A DNA stretch of 64,000 bases from Myotis daubentonii (GCF_963259705.1 NC_081850.1:33757799-33821798), one strand, 5' to 3'. Counted from the stretch's first letter, positions 23,518-34,006 are shown. Program-made: numbers and translations. The notes: generated by a model from the sequence alone, not told the origin.

Positions 23518-25299
23518 GTCTCAAGTTACTTTTATTTCCCCTTCTTATGGTGTAATCATACCCTGTGAGTGTTTTCCCTTCCCTTCTTGAACACACACCC
23601 ACACACGCTCACTTGCTTAAGCTACCCTTTTAATTTGAGCTTTTTTAGGGGGATGTGTATAAAAATTAAGTATGTGCCATGTCATCTTAATTTGGAGGAA
23701 TGGTTTAGGTGGTTTAACACCTGCTGTCTTGTAGTGTGAGTGAAATGAATGCCCAACTTGAGATGTTGGGCCTCCCTCATTGACTAAACTCCAGTGAATT
23801 AATTTGTCACTTCCTGGTGAGGCAAGTTATGTGTCAAGGCCTAGAAAATTGAGATGTTCATGTGCATCCATCTTACCTGTTCATTTTCAGTGCATATGTT
23901 GCAGTGTCTCCAGGCTGCTTTGTAACTGTTTTGTCTATAAATCTATCCCCCTATCCACCCATCTACCCAAGAACCTTATGTCTGCATAGTATACTAGTAA
24001 TAGTTAAAGCTTAGGAAGATAGTAGAAAAAAAATGAAGATTGAAATCATGAATTTCAAGACTTTATGATGTGTTTGGGACGGCATACTTTCAGGTATAAG
24101 TCACATAACATTTCACCACAGTGTCCAATTAGGTGCTGGAATGAGTAGGTCTAATAAGTGCTGCTATCTCTCCATAGGAGGAAATTAAATAGGAAAAGGT
24201 AAACGACCTCCTCAGACAAATATATCTCTTAAGGTTGATATTAGAGGGGGCATGAAGACAAAATGCTGTGCAATGTGTAAGGTTCATTTCTGTTTGAAAT
24301 GAATTATTTTATCTTCTAGAAGTGCATTTTTGGAGAAGCTCAATCCAAAGTTTTTGCCTCTTAGTCCTGGCTCTGTTGTAACTGATTTTGCAAAGGGATT
24401 TGACTCCTGGACTGAACCTGTGCTTCCTCTTCTTGGGGAGGAGGAGGCTGGAAATCTGAAAAGCCTTACAGTTCTGGAATCCTGTTTCTTCTACTTACTC
24501 CTTCCTTTCCTTCTATCCCTCCTTCCCCTTCTTGTAACTCTGCACTTTCCTCCTACCTGCTGTTTGAGACTCAGAAATCATAGCTCCTGGATAACTTTTT
24601 ATGCCAATTTTTTTTCATGATAGGGAAACTTGTTTTTCACCTGAGATTTTTTTGTGAAGGGAAGCTGCTTCTGTCATTTCCCCATTGATGATTAATGCCT
24701 TGAGGGCCTCCTCAGACTTGCTGAATGTTGCATGTAAAATTAACTGTACTCTTGGGGTAGGTGTCATTGGGAAGCCTTCAGCTCTCTGTCGGTGGCAAGT
24801 CCAGCCTATGCCTAGAAGGCAGAGAGTCATAATTAATGGAGAAACTGATGGGTAGGCCTGGCACGAACTGCTGCAACCATCTATCTAAGGCAGTCTCTTG
24901 ACCAGGGAAGTGTTATTATGTCAGTGTTTTCTGCCATCTTTGGTTCCTTAGCATAATTTTATATCCTTAAAAGACAACATCTTAAAGATGCACTGACTTA
25001 GGTTTTTGACTATGTATTCTGTGAGTCCTCCTATTGAAATAATTCTTTTTGCAGGATGGGCAAAAAACGTGTTGGAAAGGGGCTTGGTGAAGTATGAAAC
25101 TTACTTTTAGCAATTTGAAAAGGTCACATTTGTAATGCTTGGTTTGTATGTTCTTTCAGAAGAGAGAAAGGACAGGAAGCAGCAGTTCAACTTGAAGGTG
25201 TTTGCTGCCTAGAAATAAGGATAGAGAGAGAATCAGCTTTGTGTTTTATCCAAGAGGAGAGTGTTGTGGAGTGGAGGCAGGAACTGTTCAGTTTGAATG

Positions 25300-26280
25300 A
25301 TGACTACCCTATAGACAGCTGTAAATTTTAATGTTTTTCTTGATTATCTATGTAATTCTTACTTATTATAGAAAATATGGAAAAGCATAAGGCAATAAAT
25401 GATAGTCATTCTGCATCTGACCATGCACAGGCAACCATGGGTGGAATTTTAATATACAACCTTCTAATTCAGCGGTTCTCAACCGCGGAGCCGCGACCCC
25501 TTTGGGGGTCGAATGACCCTTTCACAGGGGTCGCCTAAGATCATCGGAAAACACATATATAATTACATATTGTTTTTGTGATTAATCACTATGCTTTAAT
25601 TATGTTCAATTTGTAACAATGAAATTGGGGGTCACCACAACATGAGGAACTGTATTAAAGGGTCGCGGCATTAGGAAGGTTGAGAACCACTGTTCTAATT
25701 ATATGCAAACACATAAGCATAGGTTTTTCTTTGTATCAGATTGATCTAATAATCTACGTAGTGTTATAATTACTTTGTTTAGTTAATATAAACTCTTTCT
25801 TTTGTAACAAAAGTATTCAGCATTATATAATGGCTTCTTCCTACCTAAGATTCCATTTTATTTAAAAAGCATATAAATACAACTGTAATTTTTTATTAGT
25901 CTTTTGTTACTGGGCATTTGTTTTCCCTTTACTTAAATACTTTAAGTAACACTGTACTTGTTCAATCCTATAAATAGTATTTTGTTGCTTATTTCTGGTT
26001 ATTAGAATAATTTCTTAGAAATAAGATTTGCTGGAAATGTATAGTTTTGAGCATTTTGATGTGTATTCTTCAACGTACCACAGAAAAGGCTTACCCGTTT
26101 ATAAACTCACCAATAGTCTTGAGAGTTTCTGCTTCCTCATATCTTATCAAATATAGGAATTACTGTTTTTATTACTTTGCCAATTTGATGTGCAAAATTT
26201 CATTTTTTAAAATTTGCATTTCTTAATTACTGATAACATTGAGTAGATAGTATAGATTTGCTGACTGTATTTCTTCTTTT
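25300..26280. mobile_element. Old L1-like remnant split by SPIN
   Basis: AT-rich sequence with phrases typical of old L1 3' regions (TTATTTCTGGTTATTAGAATAA, AAGATTTGCTGGAAATGTATAG, TTGCCAATTTGATGTG, AAATTTGCATTTCTTAATTACTG). A SPIN element inserted at 25470. I recognise the style, not the subfamily. Confidence 0.5.
25470..25692 (+). mobile_element. SPIN hAT element, internally deleted copy
   Basis: Begins CAGCGGTTCTCAACC and ends GGTTGAGAACCACTG, inverted termini of the SPIN family, and carries the family's GGGGTCGCCTAAGATCATCGG phrase. A perfect 8-bp target duplication TTCTAATT flanks it (25462-25469, 25693-25700). Compared with the 311-bp copy at 56924, 88 bp are missing from the middle. 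No transposase. Orientation is assigned by convention. Confidence 0.95.
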
Positions 26281-27061
26281 GACCCCTTTGAGTATTTTTT
26301 TCTGGAGTGCCTCATCCTGGGAAAAGCACTCTTCCTTAGCTTTGTTGGATTCTGTGTACTCCAGTGATGAGAATCATACCCGAATGCTGTATATTTGCTT
26401 TCATTAATTTCCCAACCATTTCTGACTAGCCCTACTTAATGAGAAATGCAAACTATACCTTACCTTCCTAAAGATCCAGGAGCCATTCTCGATTTAGGCA
26501 TTGCAAACACTCTGCAAAACGAAGACCGAGTATATATTTTCCCTAAAGTGTTGAGGCTGAGGCGCTGGTAAATAACCTCATTAGAGTCACTTCATATACA
26601 AATCTGGCAAAAGTTGGGAAGTAGAAGAGATTGCATGCTACTTGCCTGGGTTTTGTATATGTTTAGTTTTGCGAGTGCTTTCACGTCTATTGTGATCCTA
26701 TATTTTGTGATTGAATATTTATAAACTTCCCGCAAGTATTATCCCTGTTTTATAGATAATGGACCCAAAACACAGGAAGTCTAAAGACTTTGTTTTGTAT
26801 CACTAGTTTTTCAGTTACAAAGTTGAACCACCAATCTAATAATGTCATTCAAGATCCAAAAAGGCACCCATTTTTCTCTCCTAAACCGGAACTTACTGAG
26901 CTGATTTCTGGGGATGGAATTTTCTTGAGTTTCCTTTTGGGTTGGACTGTGTCCACAAAGCTCAGAGGAGTCCAAGGGGCTGAGAATTGAGTCTAGGCTG
27001 TAAGTTCTAACACTTTATAAAACCATTCTGTGTTTAGATGCAGTACTAATTCTTCCAGGGG

Positions 27062-27064
<3 letters not shown>

Positions 27065-27119
<55 letters not shown>
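27065..27119. repeat. (CT)n microsatellite
   Basis: Uninterrupted CT run of 55 bp. Confidence 0.95.
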
Positions 27120-27122
<3 letters not shown>

Positions 27123-27725
27123 AGGAATTGCACATGATCTATAAGTTAGTATTTCTTTTGATCTTGGCCTTGAACCAAGCCATTCACTTTGGCCATCACT
27201 CCTCTTATGGCCCCATGAGAGTTACTGAATTCTTGCTTCACTAGCCATCCTAACGTGTTTCACTGATAGTTTCTGAATTTCTCATATTGGTTTTATTTTG
27301 TTTGAGCTATATTGCTTTTCTTTCACATAAAGCTCCAAATTAACCAGTCACCAGAAATAATATCCCAAGGATCAGATGACCATATGGAAATGGAGATTGC
27401 TCTCAGTAAGGTGACAGAACCACAGCTCTTTGTCACTTTCTTTCCCATAGGCCTGGTGTGCATAGCAGCAGGGGCTATAAGAGAGAGTCCTTTGGAACCT
27501 TTCACAGTCACTCAGCATGTTGTTGCAGAAAGAGAACAGAAAATGTGGGTTTCAATCACAGCTTGTGTGACTTTAAGCCTATTATACCAGGTCCTTTAAT
27601 CAAGCAGAGCATTATTAACCACATGTGGGATATGATGTGGGGAAGTCAATGGAGGATGTATGTGGTCCAACTGGTAGGTGATTGCCTATCAAATGCTGCT
27701 TCATTTGTACTTCTATAAGGAATTT

Positions 27726-27961
27726 TTTTGTTTTTAATCCTCATTAGATGATATTTTTTCCATTGATCTTTAGAGAGTGTGGCAGGGAGAGAGGACTGAG
27801 GGAGAGAGAAAAAGAGAGGGTAGAAGAAAGAGAGACATATGTGAGAAAGACTCATGGATTGGTTGCTTACCATTCAACCCAACCAGGGGACTGGAATATA
27901 ATCTGCAACCCTTTGGTGTGAGGGCCGATTCTCTAACCACTGAGTAACCCACTGGCCAGGG
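27726..27961 (-). mobile_element. Diverged VES-type tRNA SINE
   Basis: The minus strand starts CCCTGGCCAGTGGGTTACTC, the tRNA-like head, and ends in a purine/pyrimidine-rich tail. A perfect 16-bp target duplication CTTCTATAAGGAATTT flanks it (27710-27725 and 27962-27977). Older-looking than its neighbour that begins 25 bp downstream. Confidence 0.85.
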
Positions 27962-27999
27962 CTTCTATAAGGAATTTGGTCCTTAAGAAGAAGTTATTT

Positions 28000-28051
28000 T
28001 ATTTATTTTTTAAACATATTTTTATTGATTTCAGAGAGGAAGGAAGAGGGA
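28000..28051 (-). mobile_element. VES SINE, tail part, split by the retrovirus
   Basis: The sequence ATATTTTTATTGATTTCAGAGAGGAAGGAAGAGGGA is the reversed 3' tail of a VES SINE. Its last six bases GAGGGA (28046-28051) are the left copy of the retroviral target duplication. The SINE continues at 30516. Confidence 0.9.
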
Positions 28052-28840
28052 TGCTGGGAGCCGGTCCATCCTTGCTGTTTCAAGGGACCTGGCATATATG
28101 GCATACGGTTCTTAATATGTTTGCTCACCTTCTTGGCGCTGTGTTTTAACCAAAGTCACCTCTCCGAGAAAGGTTGAATCCCCAGGTAGGGATTTTCCCC
28201 TGAAGTTAGGGAGGGAATAAAACCCCTCAACTAAGTGCCAGGCGGGTAATTAATCCCTTTAACTATGAACAATCATGCTTAAACTACATAATCTTTTCTC
28301 CCTGGAACGGAGATAAGAAACGCCCTAACCTTTGTAATAGAGATTGATAGGATTGAATCAACTGGTATAAATACAGTTGTAACAAGACAGAAAGAGTCAG
28401 AACTTAGAACAGAATCAAGAAGACAGAGCCTACACGGAGCCTAGAGACAGAAGAACTTCGCTGGAGAGAGCATGCCGGAGGATCCTGGAGAGGGACTGGC
28501 CTGGGAGCCTAGAGACAGAGCCTAGCGGGAGAACATGGCAAGGGATCCTGGACTGAACCTGACTACAGAGATTGGCAGGAGAACCTGACTGGAACCTGGA
28601 CACTGAACCTGACTGGAGAGCCTGGACAGAACCTGGCTGGAGAACCTAGCGAGGGAACATGGCTACAGAACCTCACTGGAAATCCGTAGCAGAGCCTCTC
28701 TGGAGATCGAGACCAGAACTTGGCTGGAGATCCTGGCTAGGCTGCTGATCAACTGAACGCTGTCTCCGTGTCATTCCTTCTTCGCCGACTCCGTCTACAC
28801 CTTTGGGGACCCCTGGACCCGCTGGGGCTGGACCCCGGCA
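28052..28840 (+). mobile_element. 5' LTR of class II endogenous retrovirus (789 bp)
   Basis: Runs from TGCTGGGAGCCGG to CCCCGGCA, so it has the usual TG...CA ends. A TATA box (TATAAATA) lies at 28366-28373 and an AATAAA at 28216-28221, oddly upstream of it. From about 28400 to 28740 the sequence is built from degenerate units of about 20 bp resembling GGAGAACCTGACTGGAACC. It differs from the 3' LTR at four positions only: 28405, 28428, 28503 and 28687. GLIS3 is transcribed in the same direction. Confidence 0.97.
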
Positions 28841-29160
28841 TCTGGCGCCCGAACAGGGACCCCTAGGTAAGCGCCCCACACTCGGGACGGATCGGACTCC
28901 ACCGTAGGAAGAGGGTGGATAGTCTTCGCCGACTCCGTCCACACCTTTGGGAACCCCTGGAACAGGATTCCCCTAGGTAAGCCCCCCTCCCCCATTGAGA
29001 ACCCCCACACTCGGGACGGATCAGACTCCACCGTAGGAAGAGGGTGGATAGTCTTCGCCGAATCCGTCCACACCTTTGGGAACCCCTGGAACAGGATTCC
29101 CTTAGGTAAGCCCCCCCCATTGAGAACCCCACACTCGGGACGGATAGGACTCCACCAGGG
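28780..29160 (+). repeat. Leader tandem repeat, unit 129 bp, with repeated splice-donor motifs
   Basis: The block starting CTTCGCCGACTCCGTC occurs at 28780 (inside U5), 28924 and 29053. Each is followed by CCTTTGGGRACCCCTGG, then an AGGTAAG (GT at 28867, 28977 and 29106) and ACACTCGGGACGGAT. In copies 2 and 3 the stretch containing the LTR end and primer site is replaced by a short ACAGGATTCCC. The pattern fits tandem duplication of the U5-leader region. Open frames on the minus strand here are repeat artefacts. Confidence 0.9.
28843..28860 (+). promoter_or_regulatory. Retroviral primer binding site for tRNA-Lys3
   Basis: TGGCGCCCGAACAGGGAC, 18 bases, begins two bases after the 5' LTR. It is the complement of the tRNA-Lys3 3' end, used by MMTV-like betaretroviruses and by lentiviruses. 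The 6-bp target duplication argues for the former. Confidence 0.95.
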
Positions 29161-29215
29161 TGCTACAGACCCCCCTATAGAGGATAAGTAGGGTAAGAAG
29201 GTGGATAGTACAAAA

Positions 29216-29388
29216 CTTAGATTGAGAAGATGTGCCATACTGAGTCCAAAGAAAGAAGACTCTGTATTGATTCTTAGATTGAGAAGATGTGCCATACTGA
29301 GTCCAAAGAAAGAAGACTCTGTATTAATCTTTAGATTAAGAAGATGTGCCATACTGAGTCTAAAGAAAAAAGACTCCGTATTGATCTT
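29216..29388 (+). repeat. Three 57-bp direct repeats in the retroviral interior
   Basis: Starts at 29216, 29273 and 29330 with exact 57-bp spacing. Core AGATGTGCCATACTGAGTC is constant; copy 3 has a few changes. Fifty-seven is a multiple of three and one frame is open across all three copies, but there is no other sign of coding. Confidence 0.93.
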
Positions 29389-29704
29389 TTAACATATATG
29401 CTTGTTAGCAGAGGAATTAAGGTTACTCCCAGTCAGACAGAACATTTTATACAAGAAATATGTCCATGCTTTTCTGAGGAAGGAAAGGTGCCGGAAAGGT
29501 AAATGTAGAGGCATGGGAGAAGGTAGGCCCAAGGAGCCTTATCCTTAACCCCACTGCAGCCTTTCCACCCCGGGAAAGTGCAGGATTGGCAAGCTCTCCC
29601 TGGGGTGATAGATCAGGACTCAGGTAATAGCGGAAAGCGCCAATCCTACTCTTAAAATGGATACAAGAGAGCATTTCAGGTTTTTCTTTTTAATGCCTGC
29701 TTTT

Positions 29705-29725
29705 AAAAAATAAAAAAGGGGGAAT
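29705..29725 (+). promoter_or_regulatory. Retroviral polypurine tract
   Basis: An A-rich run ending AAAAAAGGGGGAA lies directly before the 3' LTR. This is the expected plus-strand primer position, and it supports a complete set of cis replication signals. Confidence 0.92.
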
Positions 29726-29726
29726 T

Positions 29727-30515
29727 TGCTGGGAGCCGGTCCATCCTTGCTGTTTCAAGGGACCTGGCATATATGGCATACGGTTCTTAATATGTTTGCT
29801 CACCTTCTTGGCGCTGTGTTTTAACCAAAGTCACCTCTCCGAGAAAGGTTGAATCCCCAGGTAGGGATTTTCCCCTGAAGTTAGGGAGGGAATAAAACCC
29901 CTCAACTAAGTGCCAGGCGGGTAATTAATCCCTTTAACTATGAACAATCATGCTTAAACTACATAATCTTTTCTCCCTGGAACGGAGATAAGAAACGCCC
30001 TAACCTTTGTAATAGAGATTGATAGGATTGAATCAACTGGTATAAATACAGTTGTAACAAGACAGAAAGAGTCAGAACTCAGAACAGAATCAAGAAGACA
30101 GAACCTACACGGAGCCTAGAGACAGAAGAACTTCGCTGGAGAGAGCATGCCGGAGGATCCTGGAGAGGGACTGGCCTCGGAGCCTAGAGACAGAGCCTAG
30201 CGGGAGAACATGGCAAGGGATCCTGGACTGAACCTGACTACAGAGATTGGCAGGAGAACCTGACTGGAACCTGGACACTGAACCTGACTGGAGAGCCTGG
30301 ACAGAACCTGGCTGGAGAACCTAGCGAGGGAACATGGCTACAGAACCTCACTGGAAATCCGAAGCAGAGCCTCTCTGGAGATCGAGACCAGAACTTGGCT
30401 GGAGATCCTGGCTAGGCTGCTGATCAACTGAACGCTGTCTCCGTGTCATTCCTTCTTCGCCGACTCCGTCTACACCTTTGGGGACCCCTGGACCCGCTGG
30501 GGCTGGACCCCGGCA
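29727..30515 (+). mobile_element. 3' LTR of class II endogenous retrovirus (789 bp)
   Basis: Aligned by eye end to end with the 5' LTR: same length, no gaps, four substitutions (30080, 30103, 30178, 30362). Followed by the right target duplication GAGGGA at 30516-30521. Confidence 0.97.
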
Positions 30516-30691
30516 GAGGGAGAGAGAGACAGAAACATTAATGATGAGAGAGAATCATTGATTGGCCACCTTCTGCATGCCCCTTACTGGGGATCCAGCC
30601 TGTAACCAGGTATGTGCTCTCACTAGGAATCAAACCGTGACCTCCTGGTTCGTAGGTCGACGCTCAATCTCTGAGCCACGCCGGCCAGGCT
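30516..30691 (-). mobile_element. VES SINE, head part, split by the retrovirus
   Basis: Continues the SINE from 28051: GAGGGAGAGAGAGAC, CATTAATGATGAGAGAGAATC and the tRNA head ending CCACGCCGGCCAGGCT. Approximate SINE target duplications AAGAAGTTATTTTA (from 27987) and AAGAAGAAAATTTTA (from 30692) flank the whole nest. Confidence 0.9.
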
Positions 30692-32904
30692 AAGAAGAAA
30701 ATTTTACTTAGTTACTGACTATTTATTTACTTTCTTAATCAACCATTTTTTGGAAACTTATGTATCTTAACACTCTGGTGGGTGCTGGGGGAGATGAAAA
30801 TGATACTTTCTGTGGAAAGGCTTTGAATTTTATTGAGGAAGTTAGCTATGTCTAAGGCACAGTACAGGCAGCCAGTGTATAACATCTTTGGAAAGAGGAC
30901 TCTGATTGAGAGCTAGTGTATTTGGGGGAGGTTATGGGTTAGAACTCTGAAAGGTAAAAGATATGGGTAATTGTACAGGAGGGATGAGAGCCAATAGGTA
31001 AAGGCCATTTGTTGTAAATTTTATTCTTATTACATGTTGAGATAGAAGAGAGAATTCCTTATGTATATTATTGCCTTAGTGAATAGAATATAGACTTTGC
31101 CTTCTGAAAAAAGTATATGGTAATTGTCTTAGAAATTGATGTTTGAGGAGTTAAGGAATATGCCTGCATGGGGTTGTGCTCAGATTTAAATTGAGTCGTA
31201 GTTAAGTATCATTTAAGTATCATTTGAGAAAAGTATGAAATATCTCTGGACAATGGAACAAATAAACATGTCTCAGTGTAGGCTGCCCTTCCAGCAAATA
31301 ATATAATTACATATGCAGAGTACATACAAGTGGATAAAATACTTTCTGCCTGATCTTTGCTGCTTAAAAATCTGAAATGCGTTAGTGTGACAGTGACCAG
31401 GCAAATGCAACATTTGAGAATGTTCTGTAAACTCTCTCAACCTTGGGGCATAAAGCAAAGTCAGTTGTCTTTGCCCTATATATGACACAGCTACTGATTT
31501 TTCTTGGGTCAGAAAGCAATTCCTGAATCTCCCTGGGGAAGGGACCAAAAGGTCCTTGACATTCAATCATCAGGAACCTTCACCTGAGTTCTGCAGGGAG
31601 AGCTGCACGCTGCAGGTGTGCTGGGAAAATAATTGAAAGTGTCCATGGGGAATTCAGACACAGATGGTTCAGAAACCACTTTGGGATTGCAAAAGGACTT
31701 CAGCCCGAATATAAGGATGTAGACCAAGAAAAAAAATTTGTGTCAAGGGCATCTGGACGTACATTCCTGCTGTGTTTGTCATTGGTAAACATTACTTCAC
31801 CTGATGGAAACATCACATCCATAATGGTGTTATCTATCACCTTATACTATGCATTTCAGAGCTGAGATATTTTCTGGCTAATATCTCAAGCTTGTAGGAA
31901 ACAGTGTTCCTGGTTTCCATTTTATAAAAAGGAGCAAGAAGATTAGATGGGGTGAGAATGCTTCTCTTTTCCCTCAGTTCCTTTGGAAGTAGTATATGGG
32001 AAGATATATATAACTTTGTTTTTGATTAATTTTTTGTCAGAAAAAAATCTCTAAGATCCAATGTAGGTACATATAAGTAAGCCAGGTTTTTCTGATATTC
32101 ATCATGTCTGATTGAGAAACACAGTGAGTTATTTCTAGCTTTTGTAACAAATTTCCCATCCAAGGGACAAAGGTTTTTCTCTTTAGTGATTTTTTAAGGC
32201 AATGATACCATAGTAAAGCAAAATGAATTTTAAGGTGGCCAGGCTACATTAGAAACCATTTTGATATGCAGGTAAATACTGTTACATGAGGCATGCTTTG
32301 AAAAAGGGTAAGAAGAACAGGAGAGGGACTGTTGCAAAATGAAGAAATTATTATTATATATCCTGGATGACATTTTGACTTCCAGGATTTACTTTTTTTC
32401 AAGTCAAGCATGGGTTTATGTTTTACCTCACCAAATTGATCTTCCTCAAAGACTGGGACTTTGTGTGGACTTGTATTCCTTGCAGTGCCTATTTGTAGTG
32501 TGTTGCACACAGTAGGTACTTAATAAATACTTGCTTATTTGGTTTGCTGTGACACAGGCATCAATAATCATTCCTAGGTCTCAAATTTTTCCCGTACATT
32601 AAATAATGTTTAAAAAATAAAGCAAGGACTATTTATTATCATTAAAGTATTAAGATTACATATAACAATCAATCTTTTGTTTTATTAGTCCGGTGAGCAT
32701 TAGCCTTTATTGTTCTTGGTAAAATGTTATTTACCTGGAACTAAAAGCCTTGGTGTTATCTTAGCCAAAGAATGTGTGTTTTGCTGGGAATGTAATTAGG
32801 GGAACTACTTAAGGGATTGTCAATGTTCTTTTAGCTCTTAAGCAATTTATATCCTGCTAAAATGTTTGTCTTTCCCCCCCTCCCCCTTCTGGCTGCTGTT
32901 CTAG

Positions 32905-34006
32905 GTCCCTTATTTCACGTGAATCTTTGGCATCCACGACTTTGAGTCTGACGGAAAGTCAATCAGCGTTGAGTGTGAAACAAGAGTGGACTCAAGGCTA
33001 CAGGGCTCCCCCTTCGCTCTCTGCCAACCACAGCTCTCAGAATGGCACTGACCTAGGGGATCTCTTTAGCCTTCCTCCGGGGACAGCCATGTCCAGCAAC
33101 AGTGTCTCTAACTCTTTGCCAGCCTACCTTTTTGGCATGGAAAATAGCCACTCTCCTTACTCTAGTCCCCGCCACTCTTCAGCCAGGTCACATTCGGCCC
33201 GCTCCAAGAAGAGAGCCCTGTCCCTGTCCCCGCTGTCCGATGGCATTGGCATAGACTTCAATACCATCATTCGCACCTCTCCCACATCCTTGGTCGCCTA
33301 CATCAATGGGTCCAGGGCTTCCCCGGCCAACATGTCCCCGCAGCCCGAGGTCTATGGGCATTTCCTGGGGGTGCGCGGGAGCTGCATCCCCCAGCCATGT
33401 GCAGTGCCCAACAGCCAGAAGGGTGTGCGGGTGGCCGGCAGCGGCCTGGTGCTACCGGCTTACGAGGATGACTGCGCGCTGGAGTATGAGCGCATGCAGC
33501 AGCTGGAGCATGGAGGCCTCCAGCCCCTGGTCAACAACATGGTGGTGCAGCATGGCCTGCCTGGGCCCGAGGGCCAGCCAGCCGGCCTGCTGAAGACAGA
33601 ACGACTGGATGACTTCCAGGGAGGGGCTCTAGACCTGCCCTCCGCGTCTCCTCTGCCTCCTCTGCCACCCCAGCCCCAAGGTCCCCCTCCCCCCTACCAC
33701 GCCCACCCGCACCTGCACCACCAGGAGCTGGTGCCCCATGCCCAGACACTGGCCCTGGAGGAGGATGGGGACATGGACGACATGGGGGGCAAGCACTGCT
33801 GTCGCTGGATCGACTGCAGCGCCTTGTATGACCAGCAGGAGGAACTTGTGCGGCACATTGAGAAGGTGCACATAGACCAGCGCAAAGGGGAAGACTTCAC
33901 CTGCTTCTGGGCAGGGTGTCCTCGGAGGTACAAGCCATTCAACGCCCGCTACAAACTGCTGATCCACATGAGAGTCCACTCTGGAGAGAAGCCCAACAAG
34001 TGCACG
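32905..34006 (+). CDS. GLIS3: GLIS3 large internal coding exon with zinc fingers 1 and 2
   Basis: A 1102-nt exon: one base completes arginine, then 367 codons run to a phase-0 donor ACG|GTGAGT. It begins S-L-I-S-R-E-S-L-A. A VKQE sequence at 32975-32986 and LKTE at 33590-33601 fit the SUMO consensus (hydrophobic-K-x-E) at sites reported for human GLIS3. KKRALSLSPLSDG at about 33211-33249 starts the conserved GLIS N-terminal region. VYGHF at 33350-33364 is the motif through which GLIS3 binds SUFU. A proline-rich PPLPPQPQ stretch follows, then an acidic EEDGDMDDM run. Zinc finger 1 (CRWIDC to HIEKVH, 33800-33871) and zinc finger 2 (CFWAGC to HMRVH, 33902-33979) are Gli-type C2H2 fingers with all ligands intact. 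An SGEKP linker precedes the first cysteine of finger 3; the remaining fingers and C-terminal activation domain lie beyond the window. The frame continues past the donor to a stop at 34184, but that part is intron. Confidence 0.97.

Larger units (their letters stand above)
28841..29726 (+). mobile_element. Internal region of the retrovirus, nearly gene-less
   Basis: Only 886 bp separate the LTRs. The left third is a leader tandem repeat with AGGTAAG motifs, the middle holds three 57-bp repeats, and about 29390-29500 can be read as a short broken fragment resembling the start of a betaretroviral gag matrix (key residues ICPCF..EEG). The rest of gag and all of pro, pol and env are absent. The element cannot move by itself; proteins must come from elsewhere. 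The matrix reading is by eye and moderately sure. Confidence 0.85.
23518..32904 (+). other. GLIS3: GLIS3 intron between the two exons (9387 bp)
   Basis: Bounded by GT at 23518 and AG at 32903-32904. The 3' end has a strong C-rich pyrimidine tract. Within it lie an old L1-like remnant split by a SPIN element (25300-26280), a CT microsatellite (27065), two minus-strand SINEs, and a young endogenous retrovirus at 28052-30515 that split the second SINE. An L2-like scrap occurs around 32500. The stretches 23600-25300, 26290-27060, 27130-27700 and 30700-32500 hold nothing I can name. Confidence 0.9.

Noticed and set aside
23518..23590. In-frame continuation of the 208-nt exon to a stop, as an alternative terminal exon
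   Set aside because: No nearby polyadenylation signal was seen, and splicing to 32905 restores the known GLIS3 sequence.
28843..28860. Lentiviral origin suggested by the tRNA-Lys3 primer site
   Set aside because: The 6-bp target duplication, long 789-bp LTR and the gag-start fragment fit betaretrovirus-like class II elements better; lentiviruses give 5 bp.
28795..29352. 185-codon minus-strand open frame in the retroviral interior
   Set aside because: It is antisense to the element and made of the leader and 57-bp repeats; no retroviral or host protein resembles it.
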